A stretch of 33,841 nt of DNA from Bacteroidota bacterium (GTDB lineage: Bacteria > Bacteroidota > Ignavibacteria > Kapaibacteriales > UBA2268): NCBI GenBank assembly GCA_024278075.1, contig JAJRTW010000085.1, positions 1-33,841 of the forward strand, written 5' to 3'. A model generated the notes under the pieces. The model was not told the DNA's origin. It was given only the letters and a program-made list of their open reading frames with translations, and searched no databases. Made by a program: the position numbers and the translations under genes. Below, piece after piece: positions 8,162 through 17,914 of the stretch. How positions within the stretch are numbered: the stretch's first letter is position 1; each line of letters opens with the position of its first letter.

Positions 8162-9441
8162 TATAGGTCATATTCCTCGGCATCGTAAATTTCAGCCCTG
8201 ATAAAATCACCGGGCTTTAATATCCTGCCGGATTCGACAATAACAGTATTGTCAACCTCCGGTGCATCTTGCTCGGTTCTGCCGTAGTAAACCCCGTCGC
8301 TCTCTTCATCAATCAGAACTTTCAGGGTTTGGCCAATCTTTGCCTTGTTCTTTTCAAGGGATATTTTCTGTTGGGCAAGCATTAATTTATCGGCTCGCTC
8401 CTGCTTAACGCTCTCCGGCACGGGATCGCCCAGGATATGCGCCGGCGTGCCTTCTTCGCTGGAATACTGAAACACTCCAACCCTTTCCAGCCGGTTTGTT
8501 TCAATGAAGTCGAGCAGCTCGTTGAAATCATCTTCCGCCTCGCCGGGATAGCCAACAATAAACGCACTCCTGATAGCCGCGCCGGGGATTCTTTCCCTGA
8601 TATTATTGATAAGAATTTCGGTATCCTTCCTGGTTGCGCCCCTGTTCATGGACTTAAGGATTTTATCCGAGGCGTGCTGAAGCGGAATGTCAATATAGCT
8701 GCAAATATTATCCCGTTCGGCTATCACGTCCAGCACTTCCAACGGGAAATTGGTAGGATAGGCATACATCAGGCGAATCCACTCCACTCCGTCAATATCG
8801 CTTAATTTTCGCAACAGCCCGGCAAGCTCCCTTTTTCCGTAAAGGTCTTTGCCATAATAAGTTGTGTCCTCCGAGGTTAAAACTAATTCCTTAGTGCCCT
8901 TTCGCACCAGAGCTTCCACTTCTTCAATTATAGCCTCGCAGGGTTTGGTGATATGCCTGCCGCGAATGGAAGGGATAGCGCAGAATGAACATTTATGGCT
9001 GCACCCTTCGGAAATCTTGAGATAGGCCGAATGAACGGGGGTGAGCAGGGAACGTTCACCCAATAAAGTATATTTCCTATCGCCCGACAAAGTCTTCAAT
9101 ATACCATCGAACTGGCGCACACCGAAATAATAATCCACTTCGGGGATTTGACGGCGGAGTTCATTTTCGTAGCGCTGGGGCAGGCAGCCGGACACTATCA
9201 GCGATTTCAACCCGCCGGACTTTCGCATAGCGGCGGCTTCGAGGATTACACCAATGCTTTCTTCTTTGGCAGAATTAATAAAGCCGCAGGTATTAATAAT
9301 CAGTGCATCGGCTTCGTCGGCCGAATCCACATATTCGAACTCATTTTCCTTCAAATAGCCAATGATATTCTCCGAATCGACCACATTGCGGCTGCAGCCA
9401 AGAGTTAATATCGAGATTTTATTTATATCTTTTTTATTCAT
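8149..9441 (-). CDS. rimO: Ribosomal protein uS12 methylthiotransferase (radical SAM, MiaB/RimO family)
   Basis: TLGCSRNVVDSE, KISEGCSHKCSFCAIPSIRGRH (CxxxCxxC), SAFIVGYPGEAEDDF, C-terminal TRAM-like region. RimO-type rather than MiaB by overall motif content. Confidence 0.93.
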   Translation of the reverse strand: MNKKDINKISILTLGCSRNVVDSENIIGYLKENEFEYVDSADEADALIINTCGFINSAKEESIGVILEAAAMRKSGGLKSLIVSGCLPQRYENELRRQIPEVDYYFGVRQFDGILKTLSGDRKYTLLGERSLLTPVHSAYLKISEGCSHKCSFCAIPSIRGRHITKPCEAIIEEVEALVRKGTKELVLTSEDTTYYGKDLYGKRELAGLLRKLSDIDGVEWIRLMYAYPTNFPLEVLDVIAERDNICSYIDIPLQHASDKILKSMNRGATRKDTEILINNIRERIPGAAIRSAFIVGYPGEAEDDFNELLDFIETNRLERVGVFQYSSEEGTPAHILGDPVPESVKQERADKLMLAQQKISLEKNKAKIGQTLKVLIDEESDGVYYGRTEQDAPEVDNTVIVESGRILKPGDFIRAEIYDAEEYDLYCKF

Positions 9442-9490
9442 TCGTTTCTCTATTGTAGCTATTCGTAAAAAGGCTTAGTATATTCATCTC

Positions 9491-9514
9491 ATTCCCAAAT
9501 TCCGATTTGGGAAT
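9491..9514. repeat. Palindrome ATTCCCAAAT-TCCG-ATTTGGGAAT (dispersed family)
   Basis: Perfect 10-bp arms; relatives at 31538-31563 and about 33376-33395. Confidence 0.85.
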
Positions 9515-9664
9515 ACAATTTTCCCGCAAATCTCTGTTTTGCAATGGATTAGTCAAAATAATTAACGGAAGTTATTTTAACTCTAATTTCACCAATATAA
9601 CATGCTTTTTTGTGTATCGTTACTCTATTAACCTTCTCTATGAAATGCCGGCCTGCTGAATTAC

Positions 9665-9704
9665 AAATAATATATTTCATTACTAAATAATATATTTCAT
9701 TACT
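9665..9704. repeat. 20-bp tandem duplication (AAATAATATATTTCATTACT x2)
   Basis: Directly visible. Confidence 0.9.
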
Positions 9705-9841
9705 AAGAATACTAAATTAAGAATTACTACCGATTTTTTTCTATGGAAAATTTGCTTATGTTTAAGAATATGATTAAAGTGCTTTTTTGCAAATGATTAA
9801 TCCCTTATTTTAGTATGAATTATAAAGCAGCCTGAATTTTA

Positions 9842-9864
9842 ACCCGAACATTTCGGGTCTTTTA
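9842..9864 (+). terminator. Hairpin ACCCGAA-CAT-TTCGGGT plus short T tract
   Basis: 7-bp perfect stem followed by CTTTTA. Orientation and function uncertain. Confidence 0.4.
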
Positions 9865-10026
9865 CTTAACAGTTTCGTATCTTACGGGATATATTGGAGT
9901 TAGGCCGATTATGCGGTAAATATATTTGACCCATCATCGAGCAGTATTAATTATCTGTCGGCCTATGCCTGTAAGTGTTTTTGTATATTTTATGAATAAT
10001 GCAGGTTAATATAGCGTTCTTTATTT

Positions 10027-10614
10027 ATGGAAAATTTATCAACAGATGGCTTCCCGCTGTGCAAGCAGAGCAGGGTGAAAGGCTCCAGAAGGCTTGCCAG
10101 AGAAAAAGTTCTCCAGGTCCTAACTGCTTATTTTGTTTGCGAATCATCACTGGACAGCCTGTTTCAGCACGTTTTCTTTAGGAAATTCAATTTTGGCGAT
10201 GACGAGGAAAAAAAATCCAGCAAATTGCTCCGGCCGGAAGAAATATATGAACTCGAAGCCGATGTGCCGATAATATGGAAAGACGACGAAATCGAATTTG
10301 GCAGAAATCTGATCCGCTATACGATTGAGAACCTTGAGCTAATCGACAAAATGATAAATGAATTTGCCAAGAACTGGGAGCTTGAACGCATTGCCATTAT
10401 CGACCATACTCTTATGCAAATGGCTGCTACTGAATTAATTAAATTTCCCGACATACCGCCAAAAGTCAGCATAAATGAAGCTCTCGACATCGCTAAGAAA
10501 TATTCAACCCATAAAAGCAGGATTTTTATTAACGGCGTATTGGATTCGATTCTGAATAAGCTGAAAAAGGAAGGGACAATTTCGAAATCGGGCAGGGGCC
10601 TGAAGGAATATTAA
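10027..10614 (+). CDS. nusB: Transcription antitermination factor NusB
   Basis: SRRLAREKVLQVLTAYFV...; C-terminal IDHTLMQMAATELIKFPDIPPKVSINEALDIAKKYSTHKSRIFINGVLDSI is a classic NusB signature. Confidence 0.95.
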   Translation: MENLSTDGFPLCKQSRVKGSRRLAREKVLQVLTAYFVCESSLDSLFQHVFFRKFNFGDDEEKKSSKLLRPEEIYELEADVPIIWKDDEIEFGRNLIRYTIENLELIDKMINEFAKNWELERIAIIDHTLMQMAATELIKFPDIPPKVSINEALDIAKKYSTHKSRIFINGVLDSILNKLKKEGTISKSGRGLKEY

Positions 10615-10643
10615 CCTAATAAATCTATATCCGAGGTGAAACT

Positions 10644-11045
10644 ATGACTTTCCATGAAATATTTGAAACATATACTTCCGTGGCCGTATTCGGAATGTCC
10701 ACTAATCCTTCTAAACCCGCCCATTATGTGCCGGCCTTTATGATGGAAAAGGGATATGACGTTATTCCTATCAATCCTGTTGCCGAAGAAATTGCCGGGC
10801 GCAAAGCTTATAAAACCATAGCCGATGTACCGGAGAAAATTGATATTCTGAACGTATTCCGCCCCTCGGAGCAATGCCTTGAAGTAGTGGAAGAAGCCAT
10901 CAATCGAAAAAGACGTACCGGCGACATTCAACTTATCTGGCTGCAGGAAGGAATCATCAATGAAGCCGCACGCAAACTTGCCGAAGAGAATGGTATCGAT
11001 TTCATTCAGAATCATTGCATGATGAAGGAATATAATATGCTGTAG
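10644..11045 (+). CDS. CoA-binding domain protein (YccU-like)
   Basis: VAVFGMSTNPSKPAHYVPAFMMEKGYDVIPINPVAEEIAGRKAYKTIADVPEKIDILNVFRPSE...IWLQEGIINEAARKLAEENGIDFIQNHCMMKEY. Confidence 0.92.
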   Translation: MTFHEIFETYTSVAVFGMSTNPSKPAHYVPAFMMEKGYDVIPINPVAEEIAGRKAYKTIADVPEKIDILNVFRPSEQCLEVVEEAINRKRRTGDIQLIWLQEGIINEAARKLAEENGIDFIQNHCMMKEYNML

Positions 11046-11338
11046 GCATTAAGAGCAAGATAAACAGCATGAATTATAACCGCCTGCTTCAGCCGTTGGG
11101 AAAAGCAATTCTACGCCAAATGTAATCTGTTTTCTTCCGCCTAACCTAAATATTCCCAAATAGATGACAGCCCCTTTGGGAAAACAGCCGGGAAATTCAG
11201 CCCAAAACTGTCAAGTTATCTTCATATTGTGTCAATTCTTCAACACTTGCCGGTGCATTGAGCATCAGAAATGCGAATAATTTCCCATTTCATTCCTAAA
11301 TATATTTAGCAAAATCTTTGTAATTTTGTATCTTACTT

Positions 11339-11352
11339 CTTGACGCGTCAAG
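11339..11352. promoter_or_regulatory. 14-bp perfect palindrome CTTGACGCGTCAAG upstream of gltX; possible regulator site
   Basis: Self-complementary; about 60 bp upstream of the gltX ATG. Function inferred only. Confidence 0.35.
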
Positions 11353-11414
11353 TGCTATATTCCGTTTGTTAATTTTTCGTTTATTATTCACAAGTTTTAA
11401 TGAGCTAAACCGAT

Positions 11415-12878
11415 ATGTCCGTTAGAGTTAGATTTGCACCTTCGCCAACCGGCCGGCTCCACGTCGGGGGCCTTCGCACGGCTCTGTATAATTATCTGTT
11501 TGCAAAGCATTGCAATGGCAGGATTATATTAAGAATTGAAGATACCGACAGAACAAGGCTGGTGGAGAATGCGCAGGAAAATTTATTGAATTCACTGAGC
11601 TGGGCGGGCATTAAGTTCGACGAAGGGCCGGGCATTGGCGGTGAATATGGCCCGTATATCCAATCGGAAAGATTAGATATCTATTCGAAATATGCTGCCG
11701 AGCTGATTGCAAACGGCAAGGCATACTATGCTTTCGATTCCGCCGAAGAGCTTGCCGAAATGCGGCAAAGGCAACAAGATGACGGCGAGAATCCGAAATA
11801 CGCCCGCTCTTCTATGAAGAATCAATTCACCTTAGGCAGCGAAAAGACGCAGGAATTAATCGCAGCTGGCGCCAGTTATGTGGTAAGGTTGAACGTACCG
11901 GCCGCCGTCGATGTAAGTTTCTGCGATGTGATTCGCGGCAATATAACAGTTGGTACTAATGAAATAGACGACCAGATACTTATGAAGTCAGATGGCTTCC
12001 CGACCTACCATCTTGCAAATGTGGTTGATGACCATTTGATGAAGATCACCCATGTGATTCGCGGCGAGGAATGGCTGCCGTCCACCCCCAAGCACGTTCT
12101 GCTCTACGACGGGTTCGGATGGGAGAAGCCCGGATTTGCCCACCTGCCTTTGCTGCTGAATGAAAAGAAGGCCAAACTTAGCAAACGCCACGGCGACGTT
12201 GCCGTCGAGGATTTCATTCAAAAAGGCTATTTCAAAGAAGCGTTTGTTAATTTCATTGCTCTACTCGGATGGAACCCCACAGGCAACCGCGAGATATACT
12301 CGATTGGGGAATTGATTGAATTCTTCAACCTTGAAAAAGTGAACAAGGGCGGCGCTATATTCGACACCCGAAAATTGGATTGGACAAACAGCCAATATAT
12401 GAAAACGACTCCGGTTGGTGAACTAACCGGCCTGTTGGCTCCGCTGCTCAAGGAAAAAGGTATCGATTGCAACAGCAGTTATATCGAAAGAGTTATTGAA
12501 CTTTTCCGGGAAAGGGTGCGGTTTGTTCACGAAATACCCGATACGGCAAGTTATATGTTCGACCCGCCAAAGGCCTATGAGGAAAAATATTATATTAAGC
12601 ATTGGAAAGAGGACACTCTTCAAATTATCAGGCCGTTGATTGAATTGCTGAGGAATGCCGATGAATTTACATATAGCCTGACTAAAGAATATGCAGAGAC
12701 GCAAGGGCTTAAGCTGCGTGATGTAGTCCATCCGCTTCGGCTAATGATTACAGGGCAATCAACCGGAGCCGGAATGTTCGAAACAATGGAAGTGCTTGGC
12801 AAAGAAGAATGTTTGAGCAGAATGGATTCTTTTATCGAAAGACTGGCTAATAGCGATTTGAAATTTGAGGCGGATTGA
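11415..12878 (+). CDS. gltX: Glutamyl-tRNA synthetase
   Basis: RFAPSPTGRLHVGGLRTALYNYLFAK (HIGH region), KLSKRHG (KMSKS), 487 aa. Confidence 0.98.
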   Translation: MSVRVRFAPSPTGRLHVGGLRTALYNYLFAKHCNGRIILRIEDTDRTRLVENAQENLLNSLSWAGIKFDEGPGIGGEYGPYIQSERLDIYSKYAAELIANGKAYYAFDSAEELAEMRQRQQDDGENPKYARSSMKNQFTLGSEKTQELIAAGASYVVRLNVPAAVDVSFCDVIRGNITVGTNEIDDQILMKSDGFPTYHLANVVDDHLMKITHVIRGEEWLPSTPKHVLLYDGFGWEKPGFAHLPLLLNEKKAKLSKRHGDVAVEDFIQKGYFKEAFVNFIALLGWNPTGNREIYSIGELIEFFNLEKVNKGGAIFDTRKLDWTNSQYMKTTPVGELTGLLAPLLKEKGIDCNSSYIERVIELFRERVRFVHEIPDTASYMFDPPKAYEEKYYIKHWKEDTLQIIRPLIELLRNADEFTYSLTKEYAETQGLKLRDVVHPLRLMITGQSTGAGMFETMEVLGKEECLSRMDSFIERLANSDLKFEAD

Positions 12879-13378
12879 TGAATAGTTATAGACATTTTAT
12901 ATTTAGCACAGTATTTTTTATTGTTAAGGCCGTATTAATAATCGCATCCATACTTGTTATCACCGGATGCAAGACAGTTCAAACGCCGTCGTGTATTTCA
13001 GACAAGCAAAAAGGACTGATAATCAAATGGGGCGATTACGACAATGAAAAAAGGGAATTCGTTGGTCATATTATGAAAACCGATACCGAGATCTTTTCCG
13101 TCAAAAGTGCCGGACTATTGGGGAATTATGACAAAGAGGCCTCCGTTTCAGTAGCGGGGGATGATTATTGCAAAATATTAAACAATATTCGCAAGGAATT
13201 CCTATCGACCCAAACATTGAATTCACCGGGAGATATTTCAAGAATTATTGAATTTAATAATCCGGCTACAAATGTAGTTTTACGAGCCGTTTGGAACCCA
13301 AAGTTCGAGACCTTTGGCAGCAAGGGGTTCAGAAAAATTTACAGCCAATTGCAGGATATTCTGCAAAATAATAAATAG
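12875..13378 (+). CDS. Hypothetical lipoprotein
   Basis: N-terminal hydrophobic segment then lipobox-like VITGC; overlaps the gltX stop (ATGA). Confidence 0.65.
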   Translation: MMNSYRHFIFSTVFFIVKAVLIIASILVITGCKTVQTPSCISDKQKGLIIKWGDYDNEKREFVGHIMKTDTEIFSVKSAGLLGNYDKEASVSVAGDDYCKILNNIRKEFLSTQTLNSPGDISRIIEFNNPATNVVLRAVWNPKFETFGSKGFRKIYSQLQDILQNNK

Positions 13379-13480
13379 CCACGCTCTTCAGCCGTTGAAA
13401 AGGTTGGTTGGCAATAATTTACTTTTCGATAGGATACTGCGTAAAACAGCGAATAAATCTATTAAAGAAAGCAGGCAGTT

Positions 13481-14890
13481 ATGAAGGTTTTTATTATTGA
13501 TGATAACAAGGATTTTTGCACAACTATCGCCGACATAGTCCAGTCATTTGGATTTGACACCGATACGATGCAGAACCCGAACGAAGCCATGTCTTATCTG
13601 GATAGGTACAATCATTCGATTGGCCTGATTCTTCTGGATATAGAATTTGGCACGGGCGTCGACAAAAACGGCCTCGACGTGCTTGAATATTGCCGCAGGA
13701 ATTTTCCGGCTATACCTGTGGTTATGATTTCTGGCAAAGGCTCGATAGAAACTGCGGTTCGGGCCACCAAACTCGGCGCTATTAATTTTATTGAAAAGAG
13801 CATAATCAGCATTGACAAAATCAAAGAAGTGCTCGATAGCGCCATGGCCAGGCTCGGCGCCCAGGGCGAAGCGAAGGAAATTCAGAAGTTCCTCGAATTG
13901 AACGGGATATTCGGCAGAAGTAATATGCTGCTCGACATTGGCGACAGTATCATCAGGTTCGGGCGAACGGATTTGAATGTGATGATTACCGGCGAAACCG
14001 GCACCGGCAAGAAATTAATCGCCAAAGCAATTCACTCTGTCAGCCGGAGGGCAAAATACCCTTTCGTTACCGTCGACATCCCCAACATCCCAAAGGAGCT
14101 GTTCCAGAGCGAGCTATTCGGCCACAACAAAGGTTCTTTCTCCGGGGCGCTGGACAATAAAAAAGGGCTTTTCCACCAGGCCCATAAAGGCACTTTGTTC
14201 TTAGACGAAATCGGGGATATGACGCTTGACCTCCAGGCAAACCTATTTATTCCGATTGAGGAAAAATTGGTGCGCCGAGTCGGTTCCATCCACACCGAAG
14301 ATGTGGATATTCGTTTCATATCGGCCACCGACAAAGACCTATTGTTTGCAATGAAAGAGTCAAAATTTCGCGAGCAGCTCTATCACCGGCTCCGGGAATG
14401 CGAGATATACATTCCTCCGCTAAGGGAGCGAAACGAGGACATACCTGAAATAGTCGATTATTATCTGAGCGTGCACAATCGGGAATTCGACGATGCTAAA
14501 TTCTTTTCGCCATCGGCAGTCGACTTCATGCAGGAGCAGCCCTGGCCGGGAAATGTTCGTGAATTGGCCAGCGCCGTCAGGGTATCGCTGCAAACATCGC
14601 ACAAAGACGAAATCGAAATTGCCGACCTCCATAAAATAATATCAAATTCCGGAAAAACCGAAGCCGCCATTGTTACAACGGATAATTTAATATCAGCCGG
14701 CAGAACTTTGAAAGAAGACCTTGCCCAGCTGGACAAAAAGAAAATCGAAGCCACACTCGAAAGATGCCATGGCAATGTAAGCAAATCCGCTGCGCAATTA
14801 GGCATCAGCCGCGAAACACTGCACAATAAAATCCGCAAATATGTTATCGATGTGCAGACATACCGCGCGAAGGCCAAGGCAAGAAAATAA
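13481..14890 (+). CDS. NtrC-family response regulator (REC - AAA+ sigma54 interaction - Fis HTH)
   Basis: REC (IDDN, LLDIE, EKS lysine), Walker A GETGTGKK, GSFSGA at the GAFTGA position, GTLFLDEIGDM Walker B, Fis-type HTH GNVSKSAAQLGISRETLHNKIRKY. Confidence 0.93.
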   Translation: MKVFIIDDNKDFCTTIADIVQSFGFDTDTMQNPNEAMSYLDRYNHSIGLILLDIEFGTGVDKNGLDVLEYCRRNFPAIPVVMISGKGSIETAVRATKLGAINFIEKSIISIDKIKEVLDSAMARLGAQGEAKEIQKFLELNGIFGRSNMLLDIGDSIIRFGRTDLNVMITGETGTGKKLIAKAIHSVSRRAKYPFVTVDIPNIPKELFQSELFGHNKGSFSGALDNKKGLFHQAHKGTLFLDEIGDMTLDLQANLFIPIEEKLVRRVGSIHTEDVDIRFISATDKDLLFAMKESKFREQLYHRLRECEIYIPPLRERNEDIPEIVDYYLSVHNREFDDAKFFSPSAVDFMQEQPWPGNVRELASAVRVSLQTSHKDEIEIADLHKIISNSGKTEAAIVTTDNLISAGRTLKEDLAQLDKKKIEATLERCHGNVSKSAAQLGISRETLHNKIRKYVIDVQTYRAKAKARK

Positions 14891-15059
14891 TTCTGCCCCA
14901 CCTTATGGATTGATGATTTAGCAGGCCTGATGCTGTGGCAGGTCTGCCCGAAGATAATTTTCATTCAAGCCTTATCGCATCGACAATGCCGGGTTAATAT
15001 CTTTAATAGAAACTTCTGAAAAATTCGAGTTTTGCTGTCATTGCCGCGCAAGAGTTTGT

Positions 15060-15152
15060 GTTAAGAGTGTCATTCAGAGCGCAACGCAGTGGAGCGAAGA
15101 ATCCAGAAGCCGTATGGACACTGGATTCTGAAACAAGTTCAGAATGACAATC
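15060..15152. repeat. Dispersed palindromic repeat (GTCATTCAGAGCGCAACG...GATTCTGAAACAAGTTCAGAATGACAAT)
   Basis: Inner module shared with 7084-7112, 17502-17528 and 31998-32026. Confidence 0.75.
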
Positions 15153-15296
15153 TTCTCGCTATTTTATTTGTAAGTTTTTTGAAAATGACAATTCTCCTAT
15201 TTTTCAGAAGGCTCTAATAATATAAAATAATTTCAAAATATTTTTTTATTCTTTATATTTGTAATATGAGGATAATAAATAATAATAATTGATTAG

Positions 15297-16910
15297 ATGA
15301 ACTCCCCAAAAATCTTATTCGTCCAGAAAGATTTTCTTTCAAATGGGTTAATTCCTTTCCTTGAATCCAAGGGATTTGAAATAATTGATAATGTTGATTC
15401 CAGCAATAAGGCTTTAAAGTCAATCAAGAAAAACCAGCCTGATATTATATTAATCGATATAAATATCAAGGGTGAAATCGATGGTATTGAAACTGCAGAC
15501 CGCATTCGAAAGGACTGGGGCATTCCGGTTGTTTTCCTTTCAAACTCTACCGGCCAAAGTTTAATCGACAGGGCGAAACAGTCGAAGCCCTACGGATTCA
15601 TAACGAAGAAATTTTCGGATGAAGAAATTGCCATTCAAATCGAATTTGCCCTGAACATACATCGTTCGGAGTTGGATAGAATTGAAAGCAACGAAGAGAT
15701 TAAGTCCGGCACAGAAATGTTTCGCAGCATTGTTAATGCGTCGCGGGATGCAATATTTTTTATCGACAGGCAGGGCGTTATATCCTTTTGGAACAATGCG
15801 GCAACAAAAGTATTCGGGTATTCCGAGAATGAAGTAATTGGTAAAGTCTTTACTGATTTAGTAGTGGAGAACAGTTATAAAAATGACTTCAGCGATGGCC
15901 TAAGGACATGGAAAGAGAAAGATGATTTCAGGATGTTCGATTCGGTGCTTGAGCTTTATGCTATAAGACAAAACGGATATGTTTTCCCTATTGAACTTGT
16001 TTTATCGCCGTTAAAGATTTGTAATGTCTGGGGCGCCTGCGGATTTGCAAAAGATGTAACGCTACGGCTGGAAACCGACGAAGAGATGCATAAACTGATC
16101 GAAGAACTACAGGTAACCAAAGACTTAACCGAACAGAACGCAAGCGAAATGATTGAACTGAACTCGAAACTGTCCGAATCCGAAGAGCACCTGCGGGAGC
16201 TGAATGTAAGCAAAGACCGCTTTTTTTCGATTATTTCCCACGACCTGCGCGGCCCTTTCCAAGGCTTGCTTGCTTATTCCGAGATTCTTTCCAATGATAC
16301 TGAAAATCTTAGCATCGACGAGATTAATGATTTTGCCAACGCCATTAATCAATCTGCTCATAGTGTGTTCAAACTTCTGGAGAACCTGCTTCACTGGTCG
16401 AGAATTCAAAGGGGCGTTATCGAATACTTCCCGCAGGACATACCGTTTAAATTAGTTGTGGACTCCAACATCGATTTATACACAACCAGGGTTGAGCAAA
16501 AGAAAGTAAAACTAATCTCCGATATTCCGAATGATCTTTGTGTTCTTGGTGATGTCAATATGCTTAATACCGTCATACGGAACTTGCTGTCGAATGCTGT
16601 GAAATTTACCACCGCAGGCGATGAAATAGGAATAACCGCTAACACAACTGATAATGGTGAAATCCTTATTTCAGTTTATGACACAGGCGTTGGTATGAGC
16701 CAGGATGTGATCGAAAAACTTTTTAAAATAGACCATCACCATTCAACACCCGGAACCGATGAAGAACAAGGATCCGGGCTTGGGCTGATTCTTTGCAAAG
16801 ACCTTGTGGAAAAAAACAAGGGCGAAATAAGCGTCGAAAGCGAGGAAGGCAAAGGCACAACCTTCACTTTTTCTATACCCAAAGGAAATACCGATAATAT
16901 TGCGCTTTGA
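15297..16910 (+). CDS. Sensor histidine kinase with N-terminal receiver-like domain (REC-PAS-HisKA-HATPase_c)
   Basis: REC-like N-terminus; PAS 'DAIFFIDRQGVISFWNNAATKVFGYSENEVIGK'; HisKA 'FFSIISHDLRGPFQGLLAYSEIL'; N/G boxes 'NLLSNAVKFT', 'DTGVGM', 'GSGLGLILCKDLVEKNKG'. Confidence 0.95.
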   Translation: MNSPKILFVQKDFLSNGLIPFLESKGFEIIDNVDSSNKALKSIKKNQPDIILIDINIKGEIDGIETADRIRKDWGIPVVFLSNSTGQSLIDRAKQSKPYGFITKKFSDEEIAIQIEFALNIHRSELDRIESNEEIKSGTEMFRSIVNASRDAIFFIDRQGVISFWNNAATKVFGYSENEVIGKVFTDLVVENSYKNDFSDGLRTWKEKDDFRMFDSVLELYAIRQNGYVFPIELVLSPLKICNVWGACGFAKDVTLRLETDEEMHKLIEELQVTKDLTEQNASEMIELNSKLSESEEHLRELNVSKDRFFSIISHDLRGPFQGLLAYSEILSNDTENLSIDEINDFANAINQSAHSVFKLLENLLHWSRIQRGVIEYFPQDIPFKLVVDSNIDLYTTRVEQKKVKLISDIPNDLCVLGDVNMLNTVIRNLLSNAVKFTTAGDEIGITANTTDNGEILISVYDTGVGMSQDVIEKLFKIDHHHSTPGTDEEQGSGLGLILCKDLVEKNKGEISVESEEGKGTTFTFSIPKGNTDNIAL

Positions 16911-17057
16911 ATTATTGAAATAAACCCTGTATGATTCCCCACACCATTATAATTTCAACCATTTCTGTATCTGATTGTAACTACTTAGGTATATAGGTGT
17001 TTAGGTAGCATAGGGCTATTGAACCCATGATTCAAATTGGAGGTTTAAGGCTAAGTA

Positions 17058-17322
17058 GGGTTTCCTCAAAAAGTAGTCGGAGAAAAAGATTTTAGTGATT
17101 ATGCTTTAAGGAGAATAATAACCCCCTAAATCCCCCTTTTTTAAGGGGGAATTTGATCAACTATTCCCCCTTAAAAAAGGGGGAAGTGAGCCAGGCGAGC
17201 AGGGGGTTGTCCTACAATCTGCAAGGTATAAGGGCATAATAAATCAATTTCCTTGCACTTTCTAATTGAATATCTTTTGTAACTACTATAATAATAAACA
17301 GTTAGTGCTTTTTGAGGGCAAT
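17058..17322 (+). mobile_element. 265-bp MITE-like element, copy A
   Basis: Near-identical to 26913-27177. Termini CCTCAAAAAG...CTTTTTGAGG; flanked by direct repeat CTAAGTA (17051-17057 and 17323-17329); internal AACCCCCT/AGGGGGTT stem enclosing two C5/G5 hairpins. Confidence 0.8.
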
Positions 17323-17409
17323 CTAAGTATTCTATCACAAATTGCATCGGATTATAATTTGCGAAACGGATATTTGAAGTTATTTTGCATTCCCAAATCG
17401 GAGAGGTGG

Positions 17410-17735
17410 TGTGAAAACTCAATAATATGTTATCGTGCCTGTCCAGGTTTATCGAGGAAATTATTTCAGTATCCAAATTCCGCATAAATACTGGCTTATA
17501 GATTCTGAAACAAGTTCAGAATGACAGTTTTCCGTTCTGACGGTTGTTACAACCGGCAAGTAGATGAAGTCAGGGGCACGGTATGCCCGGCCCTTTCACT
17601 TTAATCCCACATTGTGGGTTTAATTCCCCGTTGCTTGCGGCGATTATTAAATTCTGTTAAACATTGATACCCCGCTGCTTGCGGCGGGGTAGTTCATTTG
17701 CAACATTCGATGACAGCCTACGGAACTTTTCACAC
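17410..17735. repeat. Composite nested repeat region (GTGTGAAAA...TTTTCACACAG ends)
   Basis: Same outer and inner modules as 7009-7133, additionally interrupted by a CGGTTGTTACAACCGG-type REP (about 17539-17557) and the 97-bp element (17602-17696). Confidence 0.65.
17602..17697 (+). repeat. About 97-bp triple-hairpin dispersed repeat, copy A
   Basis: TTTAATCCCACATTGTGGGTTTAATTCCCCGTTGCTTGCGGCGATTATTAAATTCTGTTAAACATTGATACCCCGCTGCTTGCGGCGGGGTAGTTCAT; inverted copy at 26547-26644. Confidence 0.9.
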
Positions 17736-17914
17736 AGTCTCGGAATTTGGGGAATGAGATGAACCGGAATTTGGGAATCAGACGACCAACCCAAACTCAG
17801 CAATCAAATATATTAGATGCTTTTCTAACTCTTGTTATTTTTATAAATTGTTAGTATCTAATATATCAAAATCAAAATAGAATAAAATTTGTTAAATAGT
17901 TATCCGGATTTTTT

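Noticed and set aside
17171-17487. ORFs in the 17.2-17.5 kb repeat region
   Set aside because: They overlap MITE/REP sequence in both strands and have no recognisable domain.
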